From the NCBI GenBank assembly GCA_022836615.1, contig MU405221.1, forward strand, positions 355,814 to 419,813: a stretch of 64,000 bases of DNA. The letters are read 5' to 3'. The notes beneath the pieces were generated by a model. It searched no databases. It saw only the letters and a program-made list of their open reading frames with translations, and was not told the DNA's origin. Made by a program: the position numbers and the translations under genes. Source of the stretch: Annulohypoxylon bovei var. microspora (Eukaryota > Ascomycota > Sordariomycetes > Xylariales > Hypoxylaceae). How positions within the stretch are numbered: position 1 is the stretch's first letter; the number at the start of each line of letters is the position of its first letter. Below, in pieces: positions 36,018 to 45,938 of the stretch.

Positions 36018-37507
36018 ATGAGGTCAACAACAGTACTTGCCCTTGTAGCAAGTATATTAGCCGTACCGGCAGACGCACGTAATATACCAAGTAGTATCGG
36101 CCAACCAAAGGTTATAAGCTTGGCTACTCAACGAAAGACTATATCAAATCCAGTAAGACGGGATCGTTTACGGCGGAGAGATGGTACAGTTAGGGCTGAA
36201 TTAGATAATGAGGTATGAATCCGGTGCCAAGTGGGTTTTAAGAGACCCGTCTGCTAAACCTCTCATAGGAGACATTATATTTCGTCAATGGCACGTTAGG
36301 AACGCCGGCGCAGTCGATACGGATGCACCTAGACACCGGCAGCAGTGATCTATGGGTTAATACAGCCTCTTCGTCGCTCTGTTCTCAGTCGACAAAGCCT
36401 TGTGCTTTCGCCGGAACATACACTGCCAACTCTTCTTCTACTTACAACTATGTTGGAAGCTGGTTTAACATTTCATACGTCGATGGCTCCGGGGCCACTG
36501 GAGATTATGTCACTGATACGCTTGCCATCGGAGGGACGACGGTGGATGATTTTCAATTTGGAGTTGGGTATACGAGTTCTTCCGAACAAGGCATCCTTGG
36601 TATCGGCTATGCTGTTAACGAAGTACAAGTTGGAAGAGCAGGAAAGGCATCGTACGAAAATTTGCCGATGAAGATGAAGTCGGCTGGACAGATACAAAGG
36701 AACGCCTACAGCTTGTGGCTTAACGACCTCGATGCGAATACGGGCAGCATTTTGTTCGGTGGAGTCGACACGGCACAATACACAGGAAGCCTCCAGACGC
36801 TTCCAATCCAGGCCAACAGCGGTGTCTACTCGGAGTTTTTAATCACATTGACTTCTCTATCGGTGGGCAATTCAACCATCGCGGATAACCAAGCCCTCGC
36901 GGTTTTACTGGACTCCGGTTCCTCGCTTACTTATTTACCTGACGAAATGGTTGAGGACATATATGAAGCAGTCGACGCGCAGTACGACTCGAGCGCAGGT
37001 GCGGCATACGTTCCTTGTTCTCTAGCCGATCAGACGGCGACTGTGAACTTCGTATTCTCAACTCCCACGATCTCGGTGGACATGAATGAGCTAGTCTTGG
37101 ACCTAGTAACGGCTAACGGGAAGAGACCCACGTTCTCAAACGGTGTGACGGCCTGCCTATTCGGCATCTCCCCAGCCGGTTCGGGGACCAACGTGCTAGG
37201 TGACACTTTCCTTCGATCGGCTTATATCGTATATGACCTCGACAACAACGAGATTTCGATTGCGAAGACGAACTTTAATACAACGGAGTCCAGTATCGAG
37301 GAGATTCCCAGCGGCACGGGAATTCCCAACGCTACTGCGGTGTCTAACTCCGTGGCAGCAACGTCAGGTGTTGTCAGAGGCACCGGCAATGGCAATGCGG
37401 GCCTTGGCGACAGCACAACAAACAGCACCGCGCCTACGGGCATCACCATTTCGACGGCGGCCCTGATCGTACCTTTCGGGGTGTCTATATTGTTCGCCGT
37501 ACTATAA
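36018..37507 (+). CDS. Yapsin-like, GPI-anchored secreted aspartic protease
   Basis: Two exons, 36018-36212 and 36269-37507, with a 56-bp intron, give 477 aa. Residues 1-20 form a signal peptide (RSTTVLALVASILAVPADA). A propeptide with dibasic ends (RRDRLRRRD) follows, where a Kex2-type enzyme could cut. The two active-site loops are DTGSSDLWVN (Asp87) and DSGSSLTYLP (Asp280). Two Cys pairs (SLCSQSTKPC and the second-lobe YVPC/TACLFG) fit pepsin-family disulfides. The C-terminus is Ser/Thr/Gly-rich and ends in a hydrophobic stretch (ALIVPFGVSILFAVL) with no charged tail, the signature of GPI attachment. Such proteases act at the plasma membrane or cell wall and shape wall proteins. Assignment to A1 is certain; the GPI call is inferred from the tail. 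Confidence 0.94.
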
Positions 37508-38461
37508 ATATTTTGAAAGAGATTTATACCCGTGTTGTTCTGATATGATCTGGATTATTGGATGATATATTTAGCAAGCATTGCGAGGCGTTCAGGCTAG
37601 GGGGCCATATCAAGCCATTATGGGGTTGGCACGACCAATTTTGATTTCACGACATAAAATACCGGTATAGATGACCGAGGAGCGACGGGAGAATTGCATA
37701 GTTATACGATGTCCTCGACAGACTTCAGAGGCACCGTGTGCCGGATCAGATTTGCATTTAGCATGGCCATTTTGACGATGGAGATTAGCCAGGTGTTATA
37801 TAACGTGGTATTATTATTTACACATAACGTTTATTTTGTCAAATATCTTGATTCTATGACAACTCCTTGTGTTATATTCGCCTTCAGTTTATCTATAGCT
37901 TAATAGGCTTGGTCACAAGCGTTGGGTAGAGGCTTAGACGATAATTAACGAATCACCAAGAAATAGGAGGCGTCTACATGGTGAGAAGTCTAGGCGAGTA
38001 AGAACATTCTTGGTAAGAGCAATTTCCTTTGATCTGGTATGAACAGTGATGATAACCAGCAAACGCCTAGAACTAATGGATACATTTTGCTTAGTTAGTT
38101 ATAGATTCTTATGTCACATAAAACTTGGGGATCAAAAGATCGAAATCATCTCGAATTTTGGTTTCATTTTTTAGTCTAGAGTTTTTAGACTATCTCTTAG
38201 AACGCACTTTCTGGTAAAGGGGCATCGGGGCAAGGCTGACCTACTACCACCCCTTATTTGTTTTTCATTTCATAGCTTGAGAGATTTGTGCTAATGGAAA
38301 AATCGGTCCCTCTCGTCTCAGATATGATCATATCTCCTCCCATTCAACCGTTCCCGTCGACACGGCCTGCCTAGGTAGGTACGGGCCACCATACGCCAAG
38401 CCATAACATTTCCACCCCGCCCCTCCACCACCCCCCTACCTAGCCTCTTCCACTCCGCCCG
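37508..38461. other. Convergent intergenic region
   Basis: 3' flanks of the aspartic protease and of the Cys-tail protein gene, AT-rich on the left and C-rich on the right (38405-38460). A CCTAGGTAGG copy lies at about 38370-38380. No gene is seen. Confidence 0.6.
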
Positions 38462-39193
38462 TCAGCACTGCTGCGAAGCAGGAACCTTCGGGTCCTTGCC
38501 GAGCGACCGGAGGAAGCGCTCGCAGTCGAAGAAGCGCGTGTCGTCGCCGTGCGCGGTCATGTACGCGTCGACCCAGCACAGCGGGCACACGGCGTAGTCG
38601 GTGTTGGAGAAGGCCAGCCACGGCCGGCCGTCCCGCAGGTCGTCCGTGATGTGGCACGGGCACGGGCACACCACGATCGGCCACATGTCCCGCGGGTCCG
38701 GGTACGCCGCGTCCGCCTCCGCGTCCTCGTCGTCGTCCCACGGGTCTTGCTCCTGCTGCGTGCCGGGGTACGACGGCGTGGTTGATGGGGGGTTGGGGTT
38801 GGACGCGCTTGACGGGTATGATGTGAGCGACAGGGACGAGGGCGAGGGCGGGGGCGAGGGGTCCGGGAACGGCGGGTCGAACTGCTCGTCCGCGTTGCCC
38901 TGGTACTCCGGCGACGGGGGGTACAGCTCCCGCCATGCCTCGTGCTCCACGGCCGTGGTGGCGACGCTGAGGGTGGGACTTCTGGGGGCGTAAGTACTGC
39001 TGCTGCCAGTATCAGAGGCAGTAGAGGTGGATGTGTTGTTGCTGCTACTGCTCTCGGTCTGCTGGTCGTGGGCGGGTGTGGTTGCCGGTGCCTGGTCCGA
39101 CATCTCCCTACACCGTATGGGTAGGACTGCAAACTCCGGAGACGAGTTCGGGCCGTATGGGGGGCTGGAGGGGCGAGGTTGCCGCGTGCTCAT
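38462..39193 (-). CDS. Unknown protein with Ser/Pro-rich body and Cys/His-rich tail
   Basis: A single uninterrupted frame encodes 243 aa from the ATG at 39193; a second ATG at codon 31 (39103) could also be used. The first 150 residues are Ser/Thr/Pro-rich and probably disordered, followed by an acidic run (DDDEDAEADA). The C-terminus is compact: VVCPCPCH at about 175-181, WLAFSNTDYAVCPLCW at about 192-207, then FFDCERF and a terminal Cys. The spacing C-x-C-x-C-H ... C-x2-C suggests a small zinc-binding fold but matches no finger I know. Base composition is far more GC-rich than the neighbours, with strong third-position GC, which supports coding. No signal peptide or membrane segment. Function unknown. 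Confidence 0.6.
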   Translation of the reverse strand: MSTRQPRPSSPPYGPNSSPEFAVLPIRCREMSDQAPATTPAHDQQTESSSSNNTSTSTASDTGSSSTYAPRSPTLSVATTAVEHEAWRELYPPSPEYQGNADEQFDPPFPDPSPPPSPSSLSLTSYPSSASNPNPPSTTPSYPGTQQEQDPWDDDEDAEADAAYPDPRDMWPIVVCPCPCHITDDLRDGRPWLAFSNTDYAVCPLCWVDAYMTAHGDDTRFFDCERFLRSLGKDPKVPASQQC

Positions 39194-40499
39194 TAGTAGA
39201 TGGCGTCTACGTCTTATCTAGAAAAGGGAAAGGTCGGGTTGATTACTGTCGTCGGCCGGGTTTATCGTCAAGATACACTGTAAATAGGTATGTAGTTCAC
39301 AGGTCCTGGCAAGGGCCGAGAGAATGGAAAGAAAGAGAGGAAAAGACGGAAACAGTGTTATCTGTTATGTACTATTTCGAAGAGGCTATCGGGGGACAGT
39401 ACTAAGGCAAGAGTTATGAGACAACTGTGAATGCATTTCTCCTGCCTGCCTAGGTCCTTTTGTGACTCAGCTGAGGGCTCGCGAGGCGAGAAGGTATTTC
39501 AGAAGCCACAAGAAGCATTGTGGAACATGATGACAGTGGAAAAGCACAGGTTCGAATGAGAAGCTTGACACGAAGCTCGAGTCACGAGAGTCACGAGTAG
39601 GTGTTACCATGGAATAAAAGAATGTCACCTGTAGGAAGGTTATCTGAAGCATCGTGAATGAATATTTTGAAGCAAGGCCTCCCTAGGTCACTTGTGAGCG
39701 CTGTCGAGAATGAGGGCGGATTAAAGAATACCATATTGTCTCTAATGACGTCGCGACACGGGACGACGCAGATTCAGCCTCGCCATGTTTAGTAGTTGTA
39801 CAGTTAAATTATGGAATAATTATATTAAAATTAGTACGATTCTATAAAGAGGCTCAAGTCATGAAGAATATTTCGGAATTTCTATTACCTTGTGCGGGCT
39901 ATGGGCGAGTGTGGTACAAAGTATTCCTGTTAATGTACACTCCCTGTGTAGGAAGTATGTTGGCTTTGGGCGGCATGGAAGGGTAAAAGTTACTGAATAA
40001 GATATGCAGCTGATTTGGAAAAGAAGCGACTATATGATTAGAACGCCGAGACATCATGGTCCATTGATATGTTTATCATGGTCGAAGACAGAACGCCGGG
40101 TTAAAAACGGGGCCTAATAGATGAGCGTTATATGTAACGATCGGGAACTGAGGCGGCAACACACATTCGGGTCGGTATATTAATTTGCTTGTCATATGGC
40201 CACATGCTTGGTATGCGGCTCAAAATAGATTCTCGTGGCGGTAATCTCCTAAGAATAAATAAGTTGTTTATGTGAGTAAAGGATGCTAGCAAGCGTACAC
40301 TTGGTAATGAACGGATAATGATATCTAGGACCCTTGATATCGGTAAGTAGGGGCTAATATAATCTCGTCACGCTTTTACATATGGTGGAAGCCTGCGGTT
40401 TGAACCAGGGCCGCTGAAATGGCAACTCGCATCATAATCATTACTTATTGATAGTAATGTTGCCTAGCTAGATCATTAGCATGATATCAAGTAGTCCCC
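39194..40499. other. Intergenic region between the Cys-tail gene and DNA ligase
   Basis: Contains the promoter of the Cys-tail gene and the 3' flank of the ligase gene. Around 40385-40435 (minus strand) a GGTTCAAACC B-box-like element is present but no cloverleaf can be folded. No gene is supported. Confidence 0.55.
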
Positions 40500-43352
40500 T
40501 TAGTACTCGAAATCATCATCCACAGATGGACCCTTATTTTTCGTCACACTCTCCTGCTTCCTGTACATCTCCGCCACTTGGCGACTGCTTGTTGCCTCAA
40601 CGGGCTTCTTGTCGTCTCGAAGCTTGATGAATCTCGGGAATCGCAAACTGATTCCTTTCTCGCCGGATGGGTCGACATTCTCCTTTATCCCAGCTTTATA
40701 CCGTGGACTCAGGGTTAAATCCGCGGTTCTGACTTCCCAGACGTAGCGAGGTTCGAACCAGACGTCTGGTTGATGCTGCCCACCCGACGAATGCGCATAG
40801 AATGGTTTGGGGCGGTCGATAACAGTTTCAGAGAGTTGCTTGTGTAGTTCTTCGAGGACTTGTTCCGAAAACCCGGTACCGATATTGCAAATCGTTTCGT
40901 ACGTATCGGACGCCGCGTTATAGCATGCGAGAAGAAAAGCACCGTAAACCGAAGTACGCTTGCCTTTGCCGTAGTAGGCGCCAAGCACCACAAGGTCAAG
41001 CGAGTCGCCAATTCCCGATAGGTAATCTTTCTTGATCTGCTTCGTTGTTAGTGACATATATCTATTAGGCCTGGTTGAATTCTCACCTTGAGCCAATTGC
41101 GACTTCGTTTGCTGGGCTCATATCCACTCTCCGAACCGTCAAGCATCTTGACCATCAGGCCCTCACAGGAGGCCTTGACACTCTCGTCTAGGAAAGTCTG
41201 AATCTCCTCGAGCTCCCTACCATTCATATGGGTCGCGAAAGAAAATTCGCCTTCTACTGGCTGGAAGGCATCGTAAAGTAACTCGCGACGCTCTCGCATC
41301 GGCTTTTCAACCAACGGCTCTCCATTCAAATATAGCAAGTCAAAAGCAAATACGCAGACTTTCACTTTCACATCTTCCAGCTTGACGTCCTTCTTCTTCC
41401 TTGTCATCAATTGTTGAAAGGGAAGAACTTTCTTCTCATCGACATCCCAGGCCACTGTCTCGCAGTCTAGTACGAAGCTCTTGGTACCGTCTTTGACCCA
41501 AGTATCAAGCTTTGCAAGAATATCTGGATATTTCTTGGACAGATCCTCCGAATTTCTTGAGAAAATGGATGCAACACCCTTGGCAGCTTCCTTTGTAGCA
41601 CCAGGAAGAGTGTCGATGTACTCATCCGAAGAATCCTTGGCGACATAGTGGATCTGCGCTCTCTCACCATCGTACTTATACTCGCAAGTGAAGGTCTGGT
41701 CTTCGAAACGATCCAAGACCTCAGTGATCGCCTTTGTAGGCTTCGCAAGCATAGGTTTGAGAGGCACTCCTGGGCGGAGCTTGCAAGTCTCCTTTAATCG
41801 CATGATACCATTCTTGACCATTGCCGGGATAATGACATCCCAGCTAGGAAGTTCGCTGACTTATGTTAGAATAGTCAGTTAACGATCAGATATGTCACTC
41901 ACCTGTATACAGTCTTCAACATAGCTTCTGCTTCTTCTACCTCCTTGGCACTGGGTACCCCTCCCTTTTGGTCCGCCTCGTGGCATATCATAGCTTGTGC
42001 TATGGAGACGAGAACCGTCCTCTCTGCTAAGCCTAGTCTAAGCTTTCCCTCGAGAAACCGAACCAGGTACTTCGCCTCACTGGGGCCGCCCTTGTCCTTA
42101 TGAATGTCAGCCTTGCCCATCGAGTGGGCGTCGGCAGATGATAGCAGCTTTTTGATCCCATCGACCTTCCTGCCTTGAGCACCGTTTCCGGCCACGGTTG
42201 CAATATCCATCAGACCTTTGTGCACACCTCTGATTGTTAACGGCTTAGGTTTGAACATAGTAGGCTGAGTTGATCTACTCTTGATTGCAACAAGACCCAG
42301 ATCGCCAATATCTTTTTGGTCGGCTTTTATTACTTGTAGACTACGGCCCGTAGTCTCGCCTATAGCCTTCATAATGAGCGATTCACCAATGCCCAGCTCA
42401 ATGCCGGCATAATCAGGGGCCAATTTGTTGATCATCAACAGGACTGTCGAAAGAAAGTCATCGGGGGTTAAGCGTAGTACTTGTCGGAGGAAGGAGGCGC
42501 AATATTCTGTGATTATGAGTCGCTTCGTTGTAAGTTCTATGAGGGAGAACGTTGTACATAATGCGGCATAGGGCACTGGTGTGCCAGGTTTCCAATCGGG
42601 ATATGGGTCTTCTGTCTTGCTCAGGAGCTTGGTCTGGATCTTTTCTCGAGTTTTTGCCGCAACCTCCGGCTTCTCATCATCGTCTTCTTCATCCTTTTCT
42701 ATCTCAGATGCTGATTCCGATGCTTCCTCCTTAACATCGCCCTTTTTCTTAGGTGAGGGTGTAGCCTTCTTCGCAGCTGTTGAAATTGGCTTGGTAGAGG
42801 ACTTCTTGGGTGTTCTCTTGCTGGCAGTGGTCTTTTTCTTAGGTGTTGTTGGCTTTGTGTCAGCCATGACCTCATCCTCCTCGTCATCATCTTCGATTCG
42901 AGGGCGGCTCTTTCGTTGCCTTTTCACAACAGGTGCTTCGTCCTCAAGCTCGTCCTCGGGCTCCTCAACCTCGACCTCGACCTTAACCTTTGCAGATTGT
43001 TTCTTCTTATCCTTCGGAGAAGAGCTAGTCCGAGATCGCTTCTTCGTATCTTTTACAGGATCGGCGTTCTCTTTCACATCGCCTTCGGACTTCACTTTCG
43101 GCGAAGGTGGTTCTTGTGCACCAGGGGAAGATTCTAGCTCGTCTTTCGTCTTCTTAGCCGACTTCGTACTGAACGAAAGTTTCGTCTGCTGAGGAGCAGG
43201 CTTAGGACCATTAGGTTGACCGAAGAACTTCCTAGAATAATTGTTAGCAAGAAGAGAGGTATATGGTATAGCACCTGGCATGCAAGGAAGACCCACCCTA
43301 AGGTGGTCTGCGAGGATCTCACATACCCCAATGTAGATTGCTTGGGTGCCAT
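40500..43352 (-). CDS. cdc9: DNA ligase I, ATP-dependent
   Basis: Four exons (43327-43352, 41903-43231, 41087-41855, 40500-41036) give 886 aa. The first exon has only 8 codons; its last codon is completed by exon 2 to make QSTLGKFFG, a PCNA-interacting (PIP) box of Q-x-x-L-x-x-F-F form. Residues to about 200 are Lys/Glu/Ser-rich and disordered, with basic clusters for nuclear import. The DNA-binding domain follows. The nucleotidyl-transfer motif is YKYDGERAQ with Lys512 accepting AMP; further motifs are FVLDCETVAW, FAFDLLYLNG, EGLMVK and RNWLK at the exon 3 end. The OB fold runs through exon 4 (YLSGIGDSLDLVVLGAYYGKGKR). The enzyme seals Okazaki fragments and repair nicks. The start upstream in an alternative frame is not used. 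Divergent from the Htd2-like gene across 473 bp. Confidence 0.96.
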
Positions 43353-43825
43353 CTTGAGCAGTCTGAAAGAAGCACTCGTCGTAATTTGGAAGAGACGACG
43401 TGAAGCCAGATTCATGAATTTTAATGTTTTGGGAATAAAGAAGAATTTTAGGCTCGTAGACTTTAATGTGGCTTCCTATAGGCACTCACGTGGCACAGGT
43501 TTGGAGTATCAGGTATAGAGGGCGCGACCACTGACTTTCTTCAACGTGACGCGACTTCCTAGAATTAACCGCGTTAATGGAATAGTAACGCGAGAATTGC
43601 AGGTATCATACAGTGCGTGGGATATCCTTATGATTTAGGTACTGTATGGAGTATAATAGCTTTATCGATAAGAACATCTCGGTACCTACATACCTACATA
43701 TGTACATCACCCACTCAGTTGAACCTTCAAGGTTGCATCCATCTCTAAGATCGGTAAGAGATCAATTTCGAATTCCTGTAGCTGTTTCTGTAGAAATACA
43801 TAGGTTTGGTCCCTATAGTAGAAAC
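43353..43825. promoter_or_regulatory. Divergent promoter, DNA ligase I / Htd2-like gene, with clustered CGCG cores
   Basis: Four CGCG cores lie at 43523-43526, 43550-43553, 43570-43573 and 43589-43592, within a 70-bp block 170-240 bp before the ligase start. They read GGCGCGAC, GACGCGAC, ACCGCGTT and AACGCGAG. The third is set in TTAAC-CGC-GTTAA inverted arms. ACGCG/CGCGA-type sites are bound by MBF/E2F-like factors that drive G1/S genes, and DNA ligase I is a classic target in yeasts. Perfect ACGCGT is absent. Function is inferred. Confidence 0.45.
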
Positions 43826-45051
43826 ATGATGGCTACTCGTACGCCGCTACGTCTATTCCAAAGGTCATCATGTCTTGGCTCCTCGGCTTCCAGGTTTTGT
43901 CTACCGACCTGGCAGCGTAGCTATAGCACCGATGGCCCCTCACAAGATAGATTCGAGGCCATAAGGGATGAGATGCTGGCCCGTCCGACTCAATCGACCT
44001 GGGACGTCACGTCACCGACCAATTCCACAATGCTCAATATTGCCCTTGCCGACTTCATACCTGATGAATGTCAACCCCCTGGATATCAGATAGCTGGTAG
44101 GCATATCGAGAATGTCTCCCCTATATCAAGGCTTCCGCAGGGCCATCATCTCGTGTACTTCCCACTCCAGAAGACTCCCTCGGAATTGTGCCCTGACGGC
44201 ACGGATCCGTTCCACAGCCCCGGTGATCCGTTTGTGCGGCGCATGTGGGCCGGCGGCTCCATTGATTTCGACGGCTTCTTCCGACTGAACTCGACCTCAG
44301 CTGTATGCATGGAACGCATAGAAGATGTCACGGTCAGAGGCCCCGAGGGGCAAGAGAAGCTATTTGTCAATGTTTTGCGCGAATACTTGATTAAAGCTGA
44401 TATTAAGGACGGAGAAGATCCTACATCGAGGATAAAGGAACAAAGAAGCCTGGTCTTCATGCGCGGTTTGAGCAAGGAGCAAGCTCGCGAAAATCTTGCA
44501 AAGTCGCTGGAAGGAAGGGAAAGGATCGTCAAAGGTATGTCAACATTATCCGTATGCCCTTTATCATTAATTCTTAGCCTGGCTCAGCTCCTAATGCCCC
44601 TGACTTCTCGATCACTCTCACGCCTACGCCTACGCTTCTCTTCCAATACAGCGCGTTGACATTCAACGCCCACTCAATCCACCTGGACGCGGAGTACTGT
44701 CGGGAGGTAGAGGGCCACCGTAATTTACTAGTTCACGGTCCTCTCTCTCTCAACTTAATGCTCTCCGCACTTAGGCCGCACATGAAGAAGCTTGAGGAAG
44801 TTCACAAGATTGATTATCGGAACCTAGCTCCCCTCTATGCCAATGAGCCTCTACGTGTCTGTGTTAGGGCCGTTGAGGGAGAATTACTAGAAGAGGATAA
44901 ACGAACTTGGGAGGTCTGGGTAGAGGATCGAGATGGAGGTCTCAGTGTAAGAGGCACTGCCATAACTGGACCAAGGCGGTTTGGTAACCTCTTGAAAAGT
45001 CAAAAGGATTTCAAAGGAAAACGCAAAACTACGAGCACAATAGTGACTTGA
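43826..45051 (+). CDS. htd2: Mitochondrial hydroxyacyl-thioester dehydratase type 2 (Htd2-like)
   Basis: Two exons, 43826-44534 and 44588-45051, give 390 aa (start at either of two adjacent ATGs, 43826 or 43829). The first 33 residues are basic, Ser- and Arg-rich with no acid (RTPLRLFQRSSCLG...WQRSYS), a mitochondrial targeting presequence. The N-terminal half carries a hotdog-like region with MWAGGSIDFDGFF. The second exon has the catalytic hotdog segment SALTFNAHSIHLD and LLVHGPLS, as in MaoC-type hydratases. Htd2 removes water from 3-hydroxyacyl-ACP in mitochondrial fatty-acid synthesis, which feeds lipoate for respiration. Related proteins include mesaconyl-C4-CoA hydratases, so the substrate is by homology only. 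Convergent with the MAPKKK gene. Confidence 0.85.
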
Positions 45052-45938
45052 GGTGGCTTGAAAGAGTCGAAAGTAAATAGCATATTTATCAAATAACTTG
45101 TAAAGAAGTCAAACCAGAAGTCATGTTTTCTACGGGAACATGCCATCGTGCAAATATAAATATTTTAGGGGTCTCTAAAGCTACTTTATCACAATATCAT
45201 GTAATGTAGGCGACTACCTAGTCAGAAAATAGGTATCAATCAAAGAATCATTGGTGATTAGTGTTCTCCATCTATCTTTAATTGTCCACGTCCATTGTGT
45301 GAACCTATGTGATATCTATAATATTACAAACGCTTGCGTTCGCAAAACAGAGAAGTGATTTAAGTAATCGTTCCAGTTCATTTGCTTCTCATTCATTGTA
45401 TTCGCCACCTTGAACTCATTACAGCTGTGCTTCAAGATGCCGATCGTAAAACCGAAAACAACACAAGCCCAAATGTAGAAACCAGCCCATATTAGTAAGC
45501 CCCGATTACTTATCGCCCATTTCGCCTCGCCAATGCATCATTGTAAATCCCCGTTTCTACTCGTGCGAGACTGTTCAAAGTCTCTTATCACTAGGTACCC
45601 GCCAAATAGAAATTCCCGTAAACTCGTCCCTAGAACCACAGGTTCGATGTGTCGGCCACGGCCGTAGCATGTCCGCCTATATAAAAAAGAAGAAAAGATT
45701 GGTGACACTACGAATAGTAGTGACCTATAATAAAAGGGTAATTGGCGTTGATTGCGCATAACCGATTGTCCTTCAGGAGTACGACTTCATTTGAGAATAA
45801 CTGTGTGGCAACAACAAAGCTGACAATTATATGCCACTTGAAACATTCCTGATTCGAACACCGGCAAACCAGGACTTGTTGTTGCAAAGGGGTATCGAAA
45901 AATGACAGGTTCGAAAGCATAAAACCATCTCCCACCAT
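45052..45938. other. Convergent intergenic region
   Basis: 3' UTRs of the Htd2-like and Ste11 genes in AT-rich sequence. Two short minus-strand frames (45538-45938) are not supported. Confidence 0.6.

Noticed and set aside
40385..40440. B-box-like GGTTCAAACC suggesting a tRNA
   Set aside because: No matching acceptor or anticodon stem can be folded on either strand.
43353..43485. Alternative upstream start for DNA ligase in the open frame reaching 43485
   Set aside because: That frame begins at a non-ATG codon and is not the frame of the MAPKQSTL start; it reads through the first intron.
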